DNA of 64,000 nt, from the NCBI RefSeq assembly GCF_902686445.1, contig NC_062220.1:91140143-91204142 (forward strand), written 5' to 3'. The notes beneath the pieces are model-generated. The model saw only the letters and a list, made by a program, of their open reading frames with translations. It was not told where the DNA came from and made no database searches. The position numbers were made by a program, and so were the translations under genes. This stretch comes from Sciurus carolinensis (Eukaryota; Chordata; Mammalia; Rodentia; Sciuridae). This document shows, one piece after another, positions 43,103 through 54,831 of this stretch; positions within the stretch are counted from its first letter, which is position 1; every line of letters starts with the position of its first letter.

Positions 43103-43555
43103 TAGTCACCTTTTCATCACCATGACCAAAATACCCAAAATACTGTGACCAAGATACCTCTAATACTTTGGAGGAGGAAAAGTTTGTTCGGGCTCACGGT
43201 TTCAGAGGTCTCAGTCCATGGTCTGCTGACCCCATTGTTTTGGCCCTGAGGTGAAGCAGAACATCATGGCAGAAGGGCATGGCAGAGGAAAACTACTCAG
43301 CTCATGATGGCCAGGAAGCAGAGAAAGAGCACACGCAGAGTCAGGGACAAAAACTATAATCGCCAAGGGCACACCCCCAGTGACCTACTTCCTTCAGTCA
43401 CACCCCACCTACCTATAGTGACTATCCATTCAAGCATTAATCAAATTGATAAACCCACTGATTAGGTTACAGCTCTCATGATCTAATCATTTCACCTCTG
43501 AAAATTAACACAGAAACTTTTCAGAGATACCTCATATCTAAACCATAATAACCAG
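43103..43555 (-). mobile_element. MaLR-type LTR (ORR1/MST-like)
   Basis: Better preserved relative of 3546-3935: gttagtcaccttttcatcac, aaaagtttgttcgggctcac, catcatggcagaagggcatg, tcacaccccacctacctata, gatacctcatatctaaacc. A 12-bp-type duplication of 'aaaatac…tgaccaagatacc' is visible at its start. Confidence 0.78.
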
Positions 43556-43704
43556 GAAGGACTATTCTGTTAGAGGTCACCATTTGAATGAGAATGCCTG
43601 CTATAATAAAAATAATCAAAAGGATGGATGCATGCATTCACTCATTCTTTTAGTCAGGACAGAAATGACCCACATGACATTTTCTCAGTTCCTGATTCTG
43701 CAGA

Positions 43705-43850
43705 GTCCCAGCTTTGAATTCAGCCACTCCTGGGTTGAAGAAACAGTGCGGGCTCTTAAAATCAGTATAACTCTTGGTACATCACTTAACTTCTTTGAAC
43801 CCCATTTTCTGCATCTTTAAAGTGAGATAATAATTCCTTATTGCCCCATT
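43705..43850 (+). mobile_element. MIR SINE fragment
   Basis: ctgggttgaagaaacagtg, catcacttaacttctttgaa, ccccattttctgcatcttta, agtgagataataattcctt. Confidence 0.72.
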
Positions 43851-44339
43851 TCCCAATATTCAAAAGACCAAGACTAGACTCACTTGCATACACTCAGATC
43901 AAAGAAGTAGAAGTTTATTTGTCACTCACCCATCTGAGAAGGTTCTGCACTTAAGAGGACCACGCAAAAGCCAAAAAGAGCACCTTCGTTCACCAAATAG
44001 TTCTTTATATTCCATAGTCATCATCAGTATAGTTGAAACTCACCATTCACTTAACAAACTTTTACTACATGTCATTTTGTGCCAGGATAATGGTAGGTTC
44101 TAGGAGTCACAAACAAATAAACATGGTTTTGGTCCACACGAGCTTTTAGTCTATCCAGGGACAATCCAGGATATTCCCAGCAGCTTGGATCCCAGCACAA
44201 ATTAGATAGGTGTTGCATAAATATATTTTGAAAAAAAAAAATGAAATGTAATAACAATAAATTGATTAACTAACTAGTGAAGAGCACAGAGAAGGTTCTA
44301 CCACAGTAGGTCACACATCTCCTTTAGGAAGAAATGTGT
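43851..44339. other. Unassigned sequence
   Basis: The stretch 44050-44140 (tgtgccaggataatggtagg) resembles a common ancient repeat, but I cannot assign it. Confidence 0.3.
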
Positions 44340-44580
44340 CAGAGAAAGAATATTCCAGGCATAGGGACAATCACATGCAAAGCCCTAGAGGTAAGACACA
44401 GAACTTGGTGGTCAGAAATTATGAACAGTTCAGTGTAACCTTGAGATGAACCTGCACAGATACTTAGGAACTAGATCCTAAAGGAATTTATGAGATCATT
44501 TAAGGATGGTATAGTTTCCTGGGGACATTAGGAAGCTTTAATGAACTTTCTTAAAGGAGAGATGTAATTAGTTATTTATT
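44340..44580 (-). mobile_element. Possible L2 fragment
   Basis: agaatattccaggcataggg, acaatcacatgcaaagccct and agaggtaagacacagaactt resemble the reverse complement of the L2 'cagggcctttgcactt…' region. Confidence 0.5.
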
Positions 44581-44584
44581 CTAG

Positions 44585-44765
44585 AGTGATGCTTCTCAAA
44601 CTTCAGTATGCTAGGGTATTACCTGGGCCTTTTGTTAAATGCAGATTCTGATTCAGTAGCGCTGTGATGGGGCCTAAGATCTTGCATTTTTAATGAGCTC
44701 CCATGTGATGTCAATGGTGCCTCAATGGATCAATTTGGAGCATTATGGTTTTAAAGTGGTCACTA
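44585..44765 (+). mobile_element. MER5A-type hAT-Charlie element
   Basis: gatgcttctcaaacttcagt at the left terminus, then attacctgggccttttgtta, aatgcagattctgattcagt, tgggg-cctaagatcttgca, ttttaatgagctcccatgtg. The typical MER5A order; the right terminus is decayed. Confidence 0.72.
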
Positions 44766-45839
44766 TAGCTACTTTTGGAAAATGGACTGGAAGACAGCAG
44801 GGCCACAGGAGCACCTATTGGATGGGTAATGGTGAGGAAGTGGGCTGAGGAAATGGCAAATGGAAAAGAAATAAAGAAACAGAGATGGAACATGATAGGA
44901 TTTATTGGAGGACAAGTGGGCAAAACTGGTGCTTCAGTTCCTAACTTGAGCCTCTGACCAAATCAAGGTGTCATTCACCAAGACAGAGCACGAAGAAGCA
45001 GCCAAGTTTGAGAGAGATGAATTCATCTTTGGACGTACTGTGCTTCTGAGGTTCCTCTGAAAATTATAAGTAGAAATTCTAAGCGAGCAGGTGAAAATAT
45101 AGGTCTAAGATTCAGAAGAGATTTCTAGGTTGAATGGATACCAAAGACTAAAGCTGCAATTTCCTTCCTTCTGGCAGCCCTTGAAGTCCTCGAATTGTGA
45201 TGGAGCAGGAAGTATAAAGCTCACTGATACTCCTCTTCTTGAGCTTGTCCTCTACCCTCCCAAGGCCCCTCACGGTGAGCACAGTTGGGACCTGCTGGGA
45301 AGAAGAGTGCTCCCTCACAGAGGCTGGTGGGGAGCTCATCCACATCTTTGCTTCCATCCACTTAAGCCCAAATCCAATCTCCTTCACAGAGTATTTGAAA
45401 ACAGGAAATGAGAGAAAGTTATAGAGACTGCTTTTCTGCCAATGCCTTGTAGAAAGTGGAAGGAGAGGGAGGGGTTATAGACCCAGGTGATGCCATGCCC
45501 AGAGGAACCAGCAAGAACTTAACAGGGCTTAAACCTCAGAGGGTCAGATAAACCCCAGGCACAGCAGGTGTGGGAAACAAGAAATGCAGGTGGGACAAAC
45601 AATAAAAATAAATAAATAAATAAATAGACAAGCAGGTGGGAACTGGCCCTATGCAGCAGACTAATTACAGAAGGAACAGAGGCACAAGATTAGCAGAACC
45701 AGGAACAAGGTTGCTGCTTCCTCATATACCAAGTTATTGTCCTGGGCTTCTTGAAATCCCCAAACCAGGACTGATACCAGTACCAGAGACTTGGATGGCC
45801 AAGTGTCTCTGGATGTGGGATTGAAAGGGCACTGTTTCA
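44766..45839. other. Unassigned sequence
   Basis: No gene or named repeat except a short (AAAT)n microsatellite at 45601-45626. Confidence 0.35.
45601..45626 (+). repeat. (AAAT)n microsatellite
   Basis: aataaaaataaataaataaa and following bases; it may be the remnant tail of an ID SINE, but no SINE body is seen. Confidence 0.85.
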
Positions 45840-46000
45840 CACTCCCATGCCTTTACTGGTTCAGCTCCCCCTAATCTTCTTTGTTCCCCATCCCTTCCTT
45901 TGAAAGTCAGCTCTTCCGAGAAGCCTTCCCTGTCCTATCCACTTCTGTCTTTGTGCCTCTGTTTACCTTCTATAGGTAACCATCATCTCTGTAATGTATA
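45840..46000 (+). mobile_element. Possible L2 fragment
   Basis: gaaagtcagctcttccgaga, agccttccctgtcctatcca: similar to the L2 segment 'cttctcagagaggccttccctgacc'. Confidence 0.5.
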
Positions 46001-47050
46001 AAGCTGCTCTCCCGCCCATCAAGTACAGCCATTTTGCCCACCTCCCAACCACTTGTCAATCTGTGAACATCCTAGCTAGCTATTGGTTCATCAGTCAGCT
46101 TGCAAGTATCCTTCTCCGATATTGGTCCCTGTTAGTCCAACAGAATTCAACTGTTTTACTGTAGCTTCCCCGCCATCTTTTTCCATTCTTCTTCTGTCTG
46201 TCCTACACACTTTTCTCTATCCTCCTGGCTTTCCACTCTCTCTAGCGTGCGCCCTTTTCTTTTCCTTTCTCTTTTCCTCTCATTTTCTCTCTTACCCTGC
46301 AGGGCAACACTGTTTGCTTAATAAATTCCCTTATGTGATTTCCCATGTCCGGCATGGTTTTCATGGGATTTCTTACAATATCCTCTATGTAAATTGCTGT
46401 GTGTAATGGTTTAATGTCTGTCTCCTTCGATAGATTGAATTCCTCCTGGCTATCACACTGGAGTGGTATCAAGATGATACCCAATTTTCAGCAATATGAT
46501 AGAATTGGTTGTCAAAGAAAAGGATTCTGGTATATCACACCTAAATATCCAGTAAAACATTGTAAAAACCTCTTTTAACTTACATAGCTGAGCTGGCATG
46601 AGAGTTAAGGAAATGCTCAAGGTCAGGAGGACTGAGAAATAATTGCAGGGAGATAAGCAAGAACTGAAATTGATACTTCCCCTGGAGCCTTCTGTCAATC
46701 CCTAGTGACTCAGGGACTGAGTTTAATGGGCACATGAGCATGGGAAGACAGGAAATAAAGTCTGGAGGCAGAATAGGGTAGGAGACTGGATACATGATCT
46801 CAGTAAAAACTATAATGTCAAAAAAACAACAACAACAGCAAATGATTTTTAAAAATGTCTCCACTGAATAGGCAAACAATGGAAATCTTGAGTGTTTTGA
46901 CCTTGACTCTAGGGAGAACAGAACCAAAATAAGTGGGAATAGGAATATTCTTAGAGAATTAGGAATCAAAAGCCTTTATACATGTGAATTTGGAACCAAA
47001 ATTTATACTATCTATGGGGAAAAATAAAACCTCAAGTCAAAAATGGAGTT
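46001..47050. other. Unassigned sequence
   Basis: A pyrimidine-rich block (46150-46310) followed by AT-rich sequence. The right part (46800-47050) may be decayed L1 ORF1, since 47851-48065 looks like L1 ORF1 and the younger L1 lies between them. Confidence 0.35.
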
Positions 47051-47064
47051 TAAAATGATCTCAG

Positions 47065-47836
47065 AGATTTCACCTCACTCTAGTCAAAATGGCAATTATC
47101 AAGAATACAAGTAAAAAAAAGGTTAGTGAGGATGTGGGGGAAAGGTACACTCATGCATTGGTGGAACTGCAAATTGGTACAACCACTCTGGAAAGCAATA
47201 TGGAGATTCCTCAGAAAATTTGGAATGGAACCACTAGTTGACCCAGTTATCCCACTCCTTGGCATATACCTAAAAGACTTAAAATCAGCATACTACAGTG
47301 ACACAGCCACATCAATGTTTATAGCAGCTCAATACACAAGAGCTAAACTATGGAACCAATCTAAGTGTCCTTCAACAAATGAATGGATAAAGAAAATGTG
47401 GTACATATACACAATGGAATTTAACTCAGCCATAAAGAAGAATAAAATTATGGTATTTGTAGGTAAACAGATGGAACTGTAGACTATCATTTTAAGCGAA
47501 AGAAGTCAATCCCAAAAAACCAAAGGTCAGATATTCTCTCTGATATGTGGATACTAATTCATATGAGGGCAGGGAGTAAAGGTTCACCAGATTGGACAGG
47601 AGGAAGTGGGAGGAAGGGAAGGGAGGGAGGGTGGGAATAAGAAAGACAGAAGAATGAATCGGACATGACTTTCCTATGTTCATATATGAATACATGACCA
47701 GTGTAAATCCACATCACATACAACTCCAAGAATGGGAAGTTATAATCCATGTATGTATCATATATCAAAATACATTCACCTGTCATATTTAACTAAAAAT
47801 AACAAATAAATTTAAAAAAAAAGAAAGTGAAAAAAA
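47065..47836 (+). mobile_element. 5'-truncated sciurid L1, middle-aged subfamily
   Basis: ORF2 end from cacctcactctagtcaaaat to the 3'UTR (tgaatcggacatgactttcc, accagtgtaaatccacatca). Target-site duplications taaaatgatctcag (47051-47064) and taaaatggtctcaa (47837-47850). A plus frame 47126-47482 preserves the zinc-knuckle region in part. Confidence 0.92.
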
Positions 47837-47850
47837 TAAAATGGTCTCAA

Positions 47851-48065
47851 AGTAAATCCTAAACAAAATAAACAAAAGAAAAATCATACCAAAACATATT
47901 GTATTCAAACTGCAAACATAAAATATAAACAGAAAATTGTCACAAAAACAGCTAGAATGAAAAGGCAGGTTTCTCCATAATGGAACCACCTTGAGACTGA
48001 CAGCCAACTTCTCATGCAGTGATGAAAGGTGAAAATGATGGAACTGTAAAGAATGCACCAATTTT
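47851..48065 (+). mobile_element. Old L1 ORF1-like fragment
   Basis: agtaaatcctaaacaaaata, ccaaaacatattgtattcaa, ggaaccaccttgagactgac, agccaacttctcatgcagtg follow the order of old L1 ORF1. No open frame. Confidence 0.55.
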
Positions 48066-48262
48066 AAGTCAATCCAGGCCCTCCAAGGTAAATTTCATAC
48101 TCACCCTCTGAGATCTGAACCTTTCATGTGGCACAAATTTCCTCCTGGAGGAGAACAAGGAAGTGCCCTCTTAGAGCAATCTCTTCTCTTTGCCTCTATG
48201 TCAGAGTATGACAGAGAGAGAAATACTATTTTCTCCCAATAATATTTCTTTCAAAAAACTCT

Positions 48263-48292
48263 CTCTCAATCTCTCTCTCTCTCTCTCTCTCA
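48263..48292. repeat. (CT)n microsatellite
   Basis: An uninterrupted run of ctctctct units after 'ctctcaat'. Confidence 0.92.
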
Positions 48293-48399
48293 GAAATGCC
48301 AGTCAAAATTCCTAATTTTGCTGTCATATTCACAGTTAAAGGCTAAGTTAATCCCATCACACTTTACTACAGGTAAAGTATTATATGTAAAGACACATT

Positions 48400-48480
48400 G
48401 TTCTGGCACCACCATTTATTAGTTTTATACCTTTGTATAAGTCATTTCTCCTCTCTGAGCCCTCATTTTAAAAAAATAGT
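48400..48480 (+). mobile_element. MIR SINE fragment
   Basis: ccatttattagttttatacc, taagtcatttctcctctctg, agccctcatttt: the MIR core ('gcaagttacttaacctctctgagcctcag'). Confidence 0.6.
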
Positions 48481-48816
48481 TGAGGGGATTTTCTCTCTTC
48501 AATAAAAGATTATGAAGTTATATTCTACCTTTAAAAAAGTAGTTGAATGTGATGAGTTTTGAGATCCCCTCCAGATCTGCAAGATTCCATTTGTATTTCT
48601 ATTCATTCCCTCACCTTGGATTTACCTCTTACCAGATGCTTTCTCTCAGAAATGTAGTAACAGCAAGAGTACATCACCATGTCTCCCTCTAAGACTACAG
48701 CTTCCTGTCCTATAATTCACACAACATAAGGCTCCACTATCCTCCAAGGAAAAGTAAATTGTGATAGAACTGAAAACATCACAGTAATATAAAATAAATA
48801 ATAGAAATTACAAGAT

Positions 48817-49028
48817 CCAGCCAGGCACAGTGGTCCACACCTGTGATCCCAGAGGCTCAGGAGGTTGAGGTAGGAGGATCTCGAGTTCAAAGCCAGCCTC
48901 AGCAAAAGCAAGGTCCTAAGTAACTCAGAGAGACCCTGTCTCTAAATAAAATACAAAATAGGGCTGGGATGTGGCTCAGTAGTCAAGTGCCCTTGAGTTC
49001 AATCCCTGGCATAAAAAATAAAATAAAA
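48817..49028 (+). mobile_element. MEN-type composite SINE
   Basis: gccaggcacagtggtccaca … gggctgggatgtggctcagt … (AAAAT) tail. Target-site duplication agaaattacaa at about 48804-48814 and 49029-49039. Confidence 0.93.
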
Positions 49029-49389
49029 AGAAATTACAAAACACATAACAATTCAGTTTGTTGTGTAATAGTACAAAAGGCATACCTTTTACAAGACAGA
49101 AAATAAAAATAATGGCAACTGTATGTGTCATCCCATGGGAAGATCAGTCACTAGTAGATCACATTACAACCTTCCAGGCCTAAATCTGGGAGCAAGGAGT
49201 AAACAAGAAGCACATGCCCCAAAGCAATTCTATTTTAAAAAATCAGGTATGTGAATATAACAAGTGTGAGTATAGTTATAATGCCCAAAAGCAAGAATAT
49301 CTTAAATTGGAAACTCAGAAAAGCAGAGACAAGTTCACAATATGAGACAGAGAAAGAGAGAAGGAAGAGACCGGAGGTAACAGGAAAAG
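49029..49389. other. Unassigned sequence
   Basis: No repeat, gene or RNA recognised. Confidence 0.3.
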
Positions 49390-49630
49390 CATGAGCCCCT
49401 GAGTCAGCCTTGGTTGGAGGCCTGCCTCTACCCTTGCATCAGCCTTTCTGGACCAGGCTGCGAAACCCTCAATGAGGCAGTTCCACTCTGGGCGTCTGTT
49501 TTTTAACCTTTAAAATGGGAATGATCACATCTTCCTCGTGGGGCTCTGTAAGGATTAAACGAGGTCATATCTGTAAAACACGGGCACAGTGTCGGGTATT
49601 TAGCAGGTAATCAATAAATACTACTCCTTT
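49390..49630 (+). mobile_element. MIR SINE
   Basis: taacctttaaaatgggaatg, atcttcctcgtggggctctg, taaggattaaacgaggtcat, cagtgtcgggtatttagcag. Near full length but diverged. Confidence 0.78.
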
Positions 49631-50089
49631 CCATCACTCCCCATCCCTCCCACCAGTGGAAAGCAAGAAGGTGGCTAAGCAGAAGGACAAACCAGCTGGA
49701 CAAATCAAGCTCAGGGGAGTCCAGAAAGGGTTTACCTTGTCTGCGTTAAGAAAGGAAATGAAAGCCCTCCCTGGAAACCCACCTTTTCTCCTCTTTCCTC
49801 CCCATCCATCTCCAATCCTTACCCTGTAGGTATGACAGAATATTGCTGCTACTCTCTGGGGACTGACTCTCTGAGAAGGCCCCAGGCAGGTCCCTGGAGT
49901 TAGGCCCAACTCTTTTTGATTCCCTTCTCAGAGTCCTGACCAAGCACATAGATGAGTCATGAAGAGGAGGAAAGTGGACTCCAAAAGGCACATTTTCTTT
50001 ATTCCTCCATTTCTACTTGACAGCATGTGTTATGAAGAGGACTCTAAATGCTAACCGTGTCTATAAATAACCTAAAGATAGAATGATGA
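49631..50089. other. Unassigned sequence
   Basis: No repeat, gene or RNA recognised; two overlapping minus-strand frames are short and featureless. Confidence 0.35.
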
Positions 50090-50166
50090 TTAATATTAGC
50101 ATCCATTAAGTAACAGTAACTTGCCGGGCACTTAAAACTTCTCTTTAATCCTAAAAGCTTTGATGA
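50090..50166 (-). mobile_element. MIR SINE, left part (split by SINEs)
   Basis: tagcatccattaagtaacag, ccgggcacttaaaacttctc, taatcctaaaagctttgatg. The remaining half is at 50512-50630. Confidence 0.6.
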
Positions 50167-50385
50167 GAGACTGGGCACAGTGTTGCACGCCTATAATCCC
50201 AGAGGCTCAGGAGGCTATGGCAGGAGGATTGCAAGTTCAAAGCCAGACTCAGCAAATCAGAGAGTCCCTAAGAAACGCAGTGAATCTCTAAATAAAATAT
50301 TTTCAAAGGCTAGGGATGTGGCTCAGTGGTTAAGTTCCCCTGGGTTCAATCCCTGGTACCAAAAAAAAAAAAAAAAAAATAGAAA
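50167..50385 (+). mobile_element. MEN-type composite SINE
   Basis: gactgggcacagtgttgcac, ctataatcccagaggctcag, then gctagggatgtggctcagtg, A-rich tail. Confidence 0.92.
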
Positions 50386-50415
50386 AGAAAAAAAAAAAAC
50401 TACATAAAAAATGGG

Positions 50416-50510
50416 CAGGGCTAGAGATACAGCTCAGTTGGTAGAGTGCTTGCCTTGCATGCATAAAGCCCTGGGTTCAATCCCCAGCACCACAAAAAAA
50501 AAAAAAAAAA
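50416..50510 (+). mobile_element. ID-like SINE
   Basis: gggctagagatacagctcag, ttggtagagtgcttgccttg, ccctgggttcaatccccagc, A17 tail. The best-preserved box A/box B pair among the ID copies of the window. Confidence 0.93.
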
Positions 50511-50511
50511 G

Positions 50512-50630
50512 GCATTATCATATGTCTATTTTAGAGATGAACAAACTGAGCCTCAAAAATGTTGTAAAACTTGTCTAAATCCCATGGCTCACTGGTGAAT
50601 CAGCATCTGTGTTCAGGTCCAACTGACAAA
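50512..50630 (-). mobile_element. MIR SINE, right part
   Basis: tctattttagagatgaacaa, actgagcctcaaaaatgttg, aacttgtctaaatcccatgg, gtgttcaggtccaactgac. Confidence 0.65.
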
Positions 50631-51029
50631 GTTTCTCTTAAAATATCCTCATGTTTTTCTCCTTCAGCCTTTTCTTTCTGAGCTAAGCAATTACATTATT
50701 ATATCAAAGAGTAACACTTGCCTTATAGTCCACACTGGGCCCTAAATCAGCTACACTCTTCATTTACCATCAACGGCAATAGGTTAATATGAAAGATTCT
50801 GTAAACATATTTTTCTCCTTATCTTAACTTCTATAAAAATAATATAAATCAATACCTATAACACACCTTGTTGGGTTTAGAACATATATAAATTATACAC
50901 ACATACAACAATAACACAAAATAGAGGGCAGGGTATGGAGCTATACTGGAGCAAAATTTCTATTTTATATTGGAATTAAATTAATACTAATATCAATAGA
51001 GTGTGAGAAGTAAAAGATGTGTATTGTAA
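50631..51029. other. Unassigned AT-rich sequence
   Basis: No repeat, gene or RNA recognised. Confidence 0.35.
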
Positions 51030-51205
51030 TCCATGGAGCAATTATTTTCAACTGGGAATTATTTTTCCCCCAAAGGATATTTGACAATGACACATTTTGG
51101 GTTGTCACAATCTGCGGGTACTAAACATCCTACAAAGGACAGCTTCTAACCATAAGGAATTATCTGGCTAAAAGCATCGATAGTACAAAAGTTGAAAATC
51201 TTACT
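51030..51205 (+). mobile_element. MER20-type hAT-Charlie element
   Basis: tattttcaactgggaattat, aaaggatatttgacaatgac, ttttgggttgtcacaatctg, ctaaacatcctacaaaggac, cataaggaattatctggcta. Same family and orientation as 35520-35735. Confidence 0.8.
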
Positions 51206-51454
51206 CTCGCACAACCATGAAGAAAGTAACTCAAAAAGTTATAGTGAAAAAATATAGAGAGCATTAAAAAGTATCTAATAGAAAATAAGATAATAAAAGA
51301 GGAACATACCAATAAAAAGTAATGAGAAATAAAGAACACAGACAGCAAAATGACATAAATACAACCATATCAACAATAGCATTAAATGTGAAAACTAGAT
51401 GTTCTAATCAACAGACAGACAGAAATCGTCTAGTTGCACAAAAAAGATTCAACT

Positions 51455-51535
51455 TGGGCTGGTTTGTATCTTAGTGGCAGAGCACTTGCCTACCATTTTC
51501 AATCCCCCGCACTGCCAAAAAGATAAAAAATTTAA
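51455..51535 (+). mobile_element. ID-like SINE, degenerate
   Basis: gggctggtttgtatcttagt, ggcagagcacttgcctacc, attttcaatcccccgcactg, then A-rich tail. Duplicated flank aaaaagattcaact (51442) / aaaagattcaattc (51541). Confidence 0.85.
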
Positions 51536-52352
51536 AACCTGAAAAGATTCAATTCTATGCAGTCTATAAGAGACACCTTTCAATTAAAAGTAAGGTAAAA
51601 GTGTAAAATATGGAAAACAGATATACTATGCAAATAATAATCATAAGAAAGCTGGAGTGGCTTTATTAATATCAGACAAAATAACTTTAGGACCAAAATA
51701 TGATCATAGTCCAAAAAAAGGAGCATTTTGTAAAAGGTCAATTCATCCAGAAGATACAGCAATTATATACATACACATTCCTAACAAAACCTCAAATACA
51801 GGAAGAAAGATCAACAGAACTAAAGGGAGGAACAGACAATTCAACAGCAGTGCTTAGAGGACTCAGTTGCTGCTCTCGGTAATGGAAGAACATCTAGAGA
51901 AAAAAACCAACCAGAATAGAGAAGATTCAAACAACGCTACTAACCAATTTGATTTATCTGACATCTATAGAACACTCCACAAAACAGCGGAGTACACATT
52001 TATACAAGTGCACATGGAACACTGTCCAGGATAGATCACATGCTTGCTCATAGAGCAAATCATGATAAATTTAGGTTGAAAATAATCAAATTGTGCTTTC
52101 TGACTACAGTGGCATTATATATGAGATCAAAAATAAGAAATCTGAAATCCACAAATATTTGGAATTAAACACACTTCTCATTGGTTGTTTAACCAACCAA
52201 AGAATAAACTACAGAGGAAATAAGAAAATATTTTGAGCTGAATGAAAATATAAGCATGACATGTCAAAAATTTTGAAATAAAAACAAAGCAATGCTTAGA
52301 GGATTATTTATAGCTTTTAGCTGCATATGTTTTAAAAGGAAAAAAAAAGTCT

Positions 52353-52480
52353 CAGGGCTGGAATTGTAGCTCAGTGATGCTTGCCTTGCACATGTGAGGC
52401 ACTGGTTTCGATCCTCAGCACCACATAAAAATAAATAAATAAGATAAAGGTATTGTCCATCTACAATGAAAATATATATA
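52353..52480 (+). mobile_element. ID-like SINE
   Basis: gggctggaattgtagctcag, gaggcactggtttcgatcct, (AATA)n, gtattgtccatctac. Followed by expanded (TA)n and (TGAA)n. Confidence 0.9.
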
Positions 52481-52528
52481 TTCATATATTCATATATATA
52501 TATATATATATATGAATGAATGAATGAA
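52470..52528. repeat. Compound (TA)n-(TTCATA)n-(TGAA)n microsatellite
   Basis: Alternating ta run with interspersed ttc units and a terminal tgaatgaatgaatgaa. It grows from the tail of the ID SINE. Confidence 0.9.
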
Positions 52529-53489
52529 AGGACAAATCTAAAAAGAAAAAAAGAAAGGTCTCCACTAAGTAACCTAACATTCCCCTCTAAAAATTAGAAA
52601 AGAGTCCAAAATAAAGCAGAAAGAAGCAATAATAAAGATTAAAGCCAAAGTCAATGAAACAGAAGATGGGAAAACAACAGAGGAACATTGATAAAAACAG
52701 ATTTTGGTTCTTTGAATAGATCAACAAAACTGACAACACTTTAGTGACACTGAATAAGAACAAAAGAAATAATTCTCAAATTACTGAAATCAGGAATGAA
52801 AATGCACAAAAATAAATACTATAAGTAACTTTATGGTAAGAAATTAGACAACTTAAATGAAATGAACAAATTCCTAGAAAAATGTAATATGCTAAAACTG
52901 ACACAAGTAGAAATAGAAAACCTGAATAGACCTTAAACCAATAGAAAATTGAATTAGTAACTATAGATTTCCTCAAAATAAAATGTCCAGAACTCAGTGG
53001 TATCAGTGGTAAATTTGACCTAGCCTTTACAGAAGAAATATTAGCAATTCTTCACATTCTCAAAAAAAAAAAAAAAATAGAGGAGGAAAAGAAGGCATAT
53101 TTCCCAACACGTTTCAAGAGGTCAGTAATACCTGGATACCAAAGCCAAGGCCATCACAAGAAACATACACCACTATTCCTCCTGAACATAGACACAAAAA
53201 TTGCCAACAAAATATTAACAAACTGTATCTAACAACATAAAAAAAGTCACACATCGTAACCAAGTGAGGTTTAGCCTAGGAATGCAAGATCAGTTTACCA
53301 CCTGAAAATCAATTAATATAATAAACTGTATTAACAGAACACAGAACAAAAACAACACAGTCACTTCAATAGATACATTTGACCACATATATGCTCTGAT
53401 GGAAAAAATAACAACACTCAAATGAGGAACAGAAGAATATTTCCTTAACTGACTAAAAAGTATATATGAAAAACTTAGATCTAAACTCA

Positions 53490-53572
53490 TTCCTTTTTCT
53501 TTCTTCTTTTTGCAGTGCAGGGGGCATGCTGAGCAAGAGCTCTGCCACTGAGCTATATCAAGGAGTCCTAAA
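53490..53572 (-). mobile_element. ID-like SINE, partial
   Basis: Minus orientation: T-rich tail at left, ttgcagtgcagggggcatgc, gagctctgccactgagctat. Flanking near-duplicates tctaaactcattcct (about 53480) and cctaaactcatcct (about 53567). Confidence 0.75.
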
Positions 53573-53633
53573 CTCATCCTTAATGACCAAAAGTGGAATG
53601 CCTTCTCCCTAAGATCAGGAAAAAGGCAGGGGT

Positions 53634-54091
53634 TGTGGAGAGCAGTGACTCGAACCATGGTCTCTGGTTCCCTCATGGCCATGTTTGTGCTGGGAGCTGC
53701 CTGTGCAAAAGTGCAGATCGAGATGGCCCAGTTACTATGGTAACGCCAGCCAGAGGATGCAAAGGCATGCATCTCTATCAGTCAGAACCTTGGACTAAGG
53801 CACCAACTCTCAGGGGTAGAGAAATCTAGGCATAACAAGATGACCTAATGTCTGACAAGGTTTGCTGCATCCTTCAAACTGCCTGCTTTGCTAAAACTTT
53901 CTCACAAATAACCTTCTGATGACAAAACCTATATAATAAATGTACTGAGCTAACTCTGGTGTCAGTCAAGCCTCACCAGGGCTTGGCTTTCCACCCGGCC
54001 CCAGCTTTTTCTGTATGTGTGTCTGTTTGTCTTTTCCGCATCCCTCCCATAGCCCGTCTGGTCTGAATTAATGGTTGTGCTGGTGGCAGCA
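53634..54091. mobile_element. Solo LTR of an ERV2/ERVK-like endogenous retrovirus
   Basis: The L1 consensus phrase 'aaggcaaggatg' is split here: aaggcaggggt on the left and aaggatggtc on the right, so aggggt (53628-53633) and aaggat (54092-54097) are the mutated 6-bp target-site duplication. The 458-bp insert starts TGTGGAGAGC and ends GGTGGCAGCA (TG … CA). It has a TATA/polyA-like word, ctatataataaatg, around 53930-53943, consistent with plus orientation. A 6-bp duplication is usual for ERVK-class elements. No internal retroviral sequence is present. Confidence 0.78.
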
Positions 54092-54285
54092 AAGGATGGT
54101 CACTCTCTCCATTCAACATTGCCCTGGAGGATCCAGCCAGTGTAATCAGGCCTCAAAAAGACAAGGCTTCTGAATTGGAAAGGAAAAAATAAAGCTACCT
54201 GTTTTACAGACAACATGACCTCATGTGTAGAAATTCTTCAGGATTCACTAAAAACTACTGGAACTAATAAGCAAGTTTATTAGTT

Positions 54286-54831
54286 TTGATTTCTTCTCCT
54301 TCTAATCCATTTATTATGTTTAAACCTCCAGAGACAAAGAAACCTCTGTGGTCTATCATTTAATCATCTTCATTTTGTAAGTTAATCTACAAAGCTGTGA
54401 CATAAAGGGATGATATCGAGTCTTGACTCAATTGTCAACTATTGCCATTTTCCTAGGATGGATTAGTCATCCTTCTCAGTAGTTCTTTCCTGAATCATTC
54501 TAGAAAACTTGCTTGCTTCTGCCTCTAGGAATCAACATATCCAGCATTTTTAGAAAGCATAGACCATGCTTTCATATAATTTCAAAATATAACAGTATGC
54601 CACTTGAATATGGAGCCTTCTTCAAATTTCCTGCCAAATATTTTGCTTGAATTTGTTCCAACACTCAAGTCATATATTTTGTCTTATCAGTGCCAGGACA
54701 GAGATTATTAACACTCACTCCATTTTCTGTCTTCCCTTAAGCCCATTTTATTAGGTATTTTACCAGTGACACTAACCGATCTGCATTTATGGGAAATGTA
54801 TACCTTTTGTGCTTTGCTTAAGAATGATAAA
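54286..54831. other. Unassigned sequence
   Basis: No repeat, gene or RNA recognised. Confidence 0.35.

Larger units (their letters stand above)
51230..54285 (+). mobile_element. Old L1 (L1M-type) ORF2 body, interrupted by four insertions
   Basis: Collinear ORF2: an endonuclease-region start (tagcattaaatgtgaaaact), gctggagtggctttattaat, acatctatagaacactccac, aagccaaagtcaatgaaaca, ttttggttctttgaatagat, gaggtttagcctaggaatgc, aaaggcagggg | insertion | aaaggatggtcactctctcc, cattgccctggaggatccag and acagacaacatgacctcatg. It carries many stops. Inserted into it: ID (51455), ID (52353), ID minus (53490) and an LTR (53634-54091). Confidence 0.9.

Noticed and set aside
50416..50510. Possible functional tRNA gene because box A and box B are well preserved
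   Set aside because: It lacks a full cloverleaf and has an A-tail and the standard ID SINE layout; it is a tRNA-derived SINE.
53290..53829. 160-codon minus ORF and 78-codon plus ORF
   Set aside because: They span an old L1, an ID SINE and a solo LTR; the frames cross element boundaries and have no coherent content.
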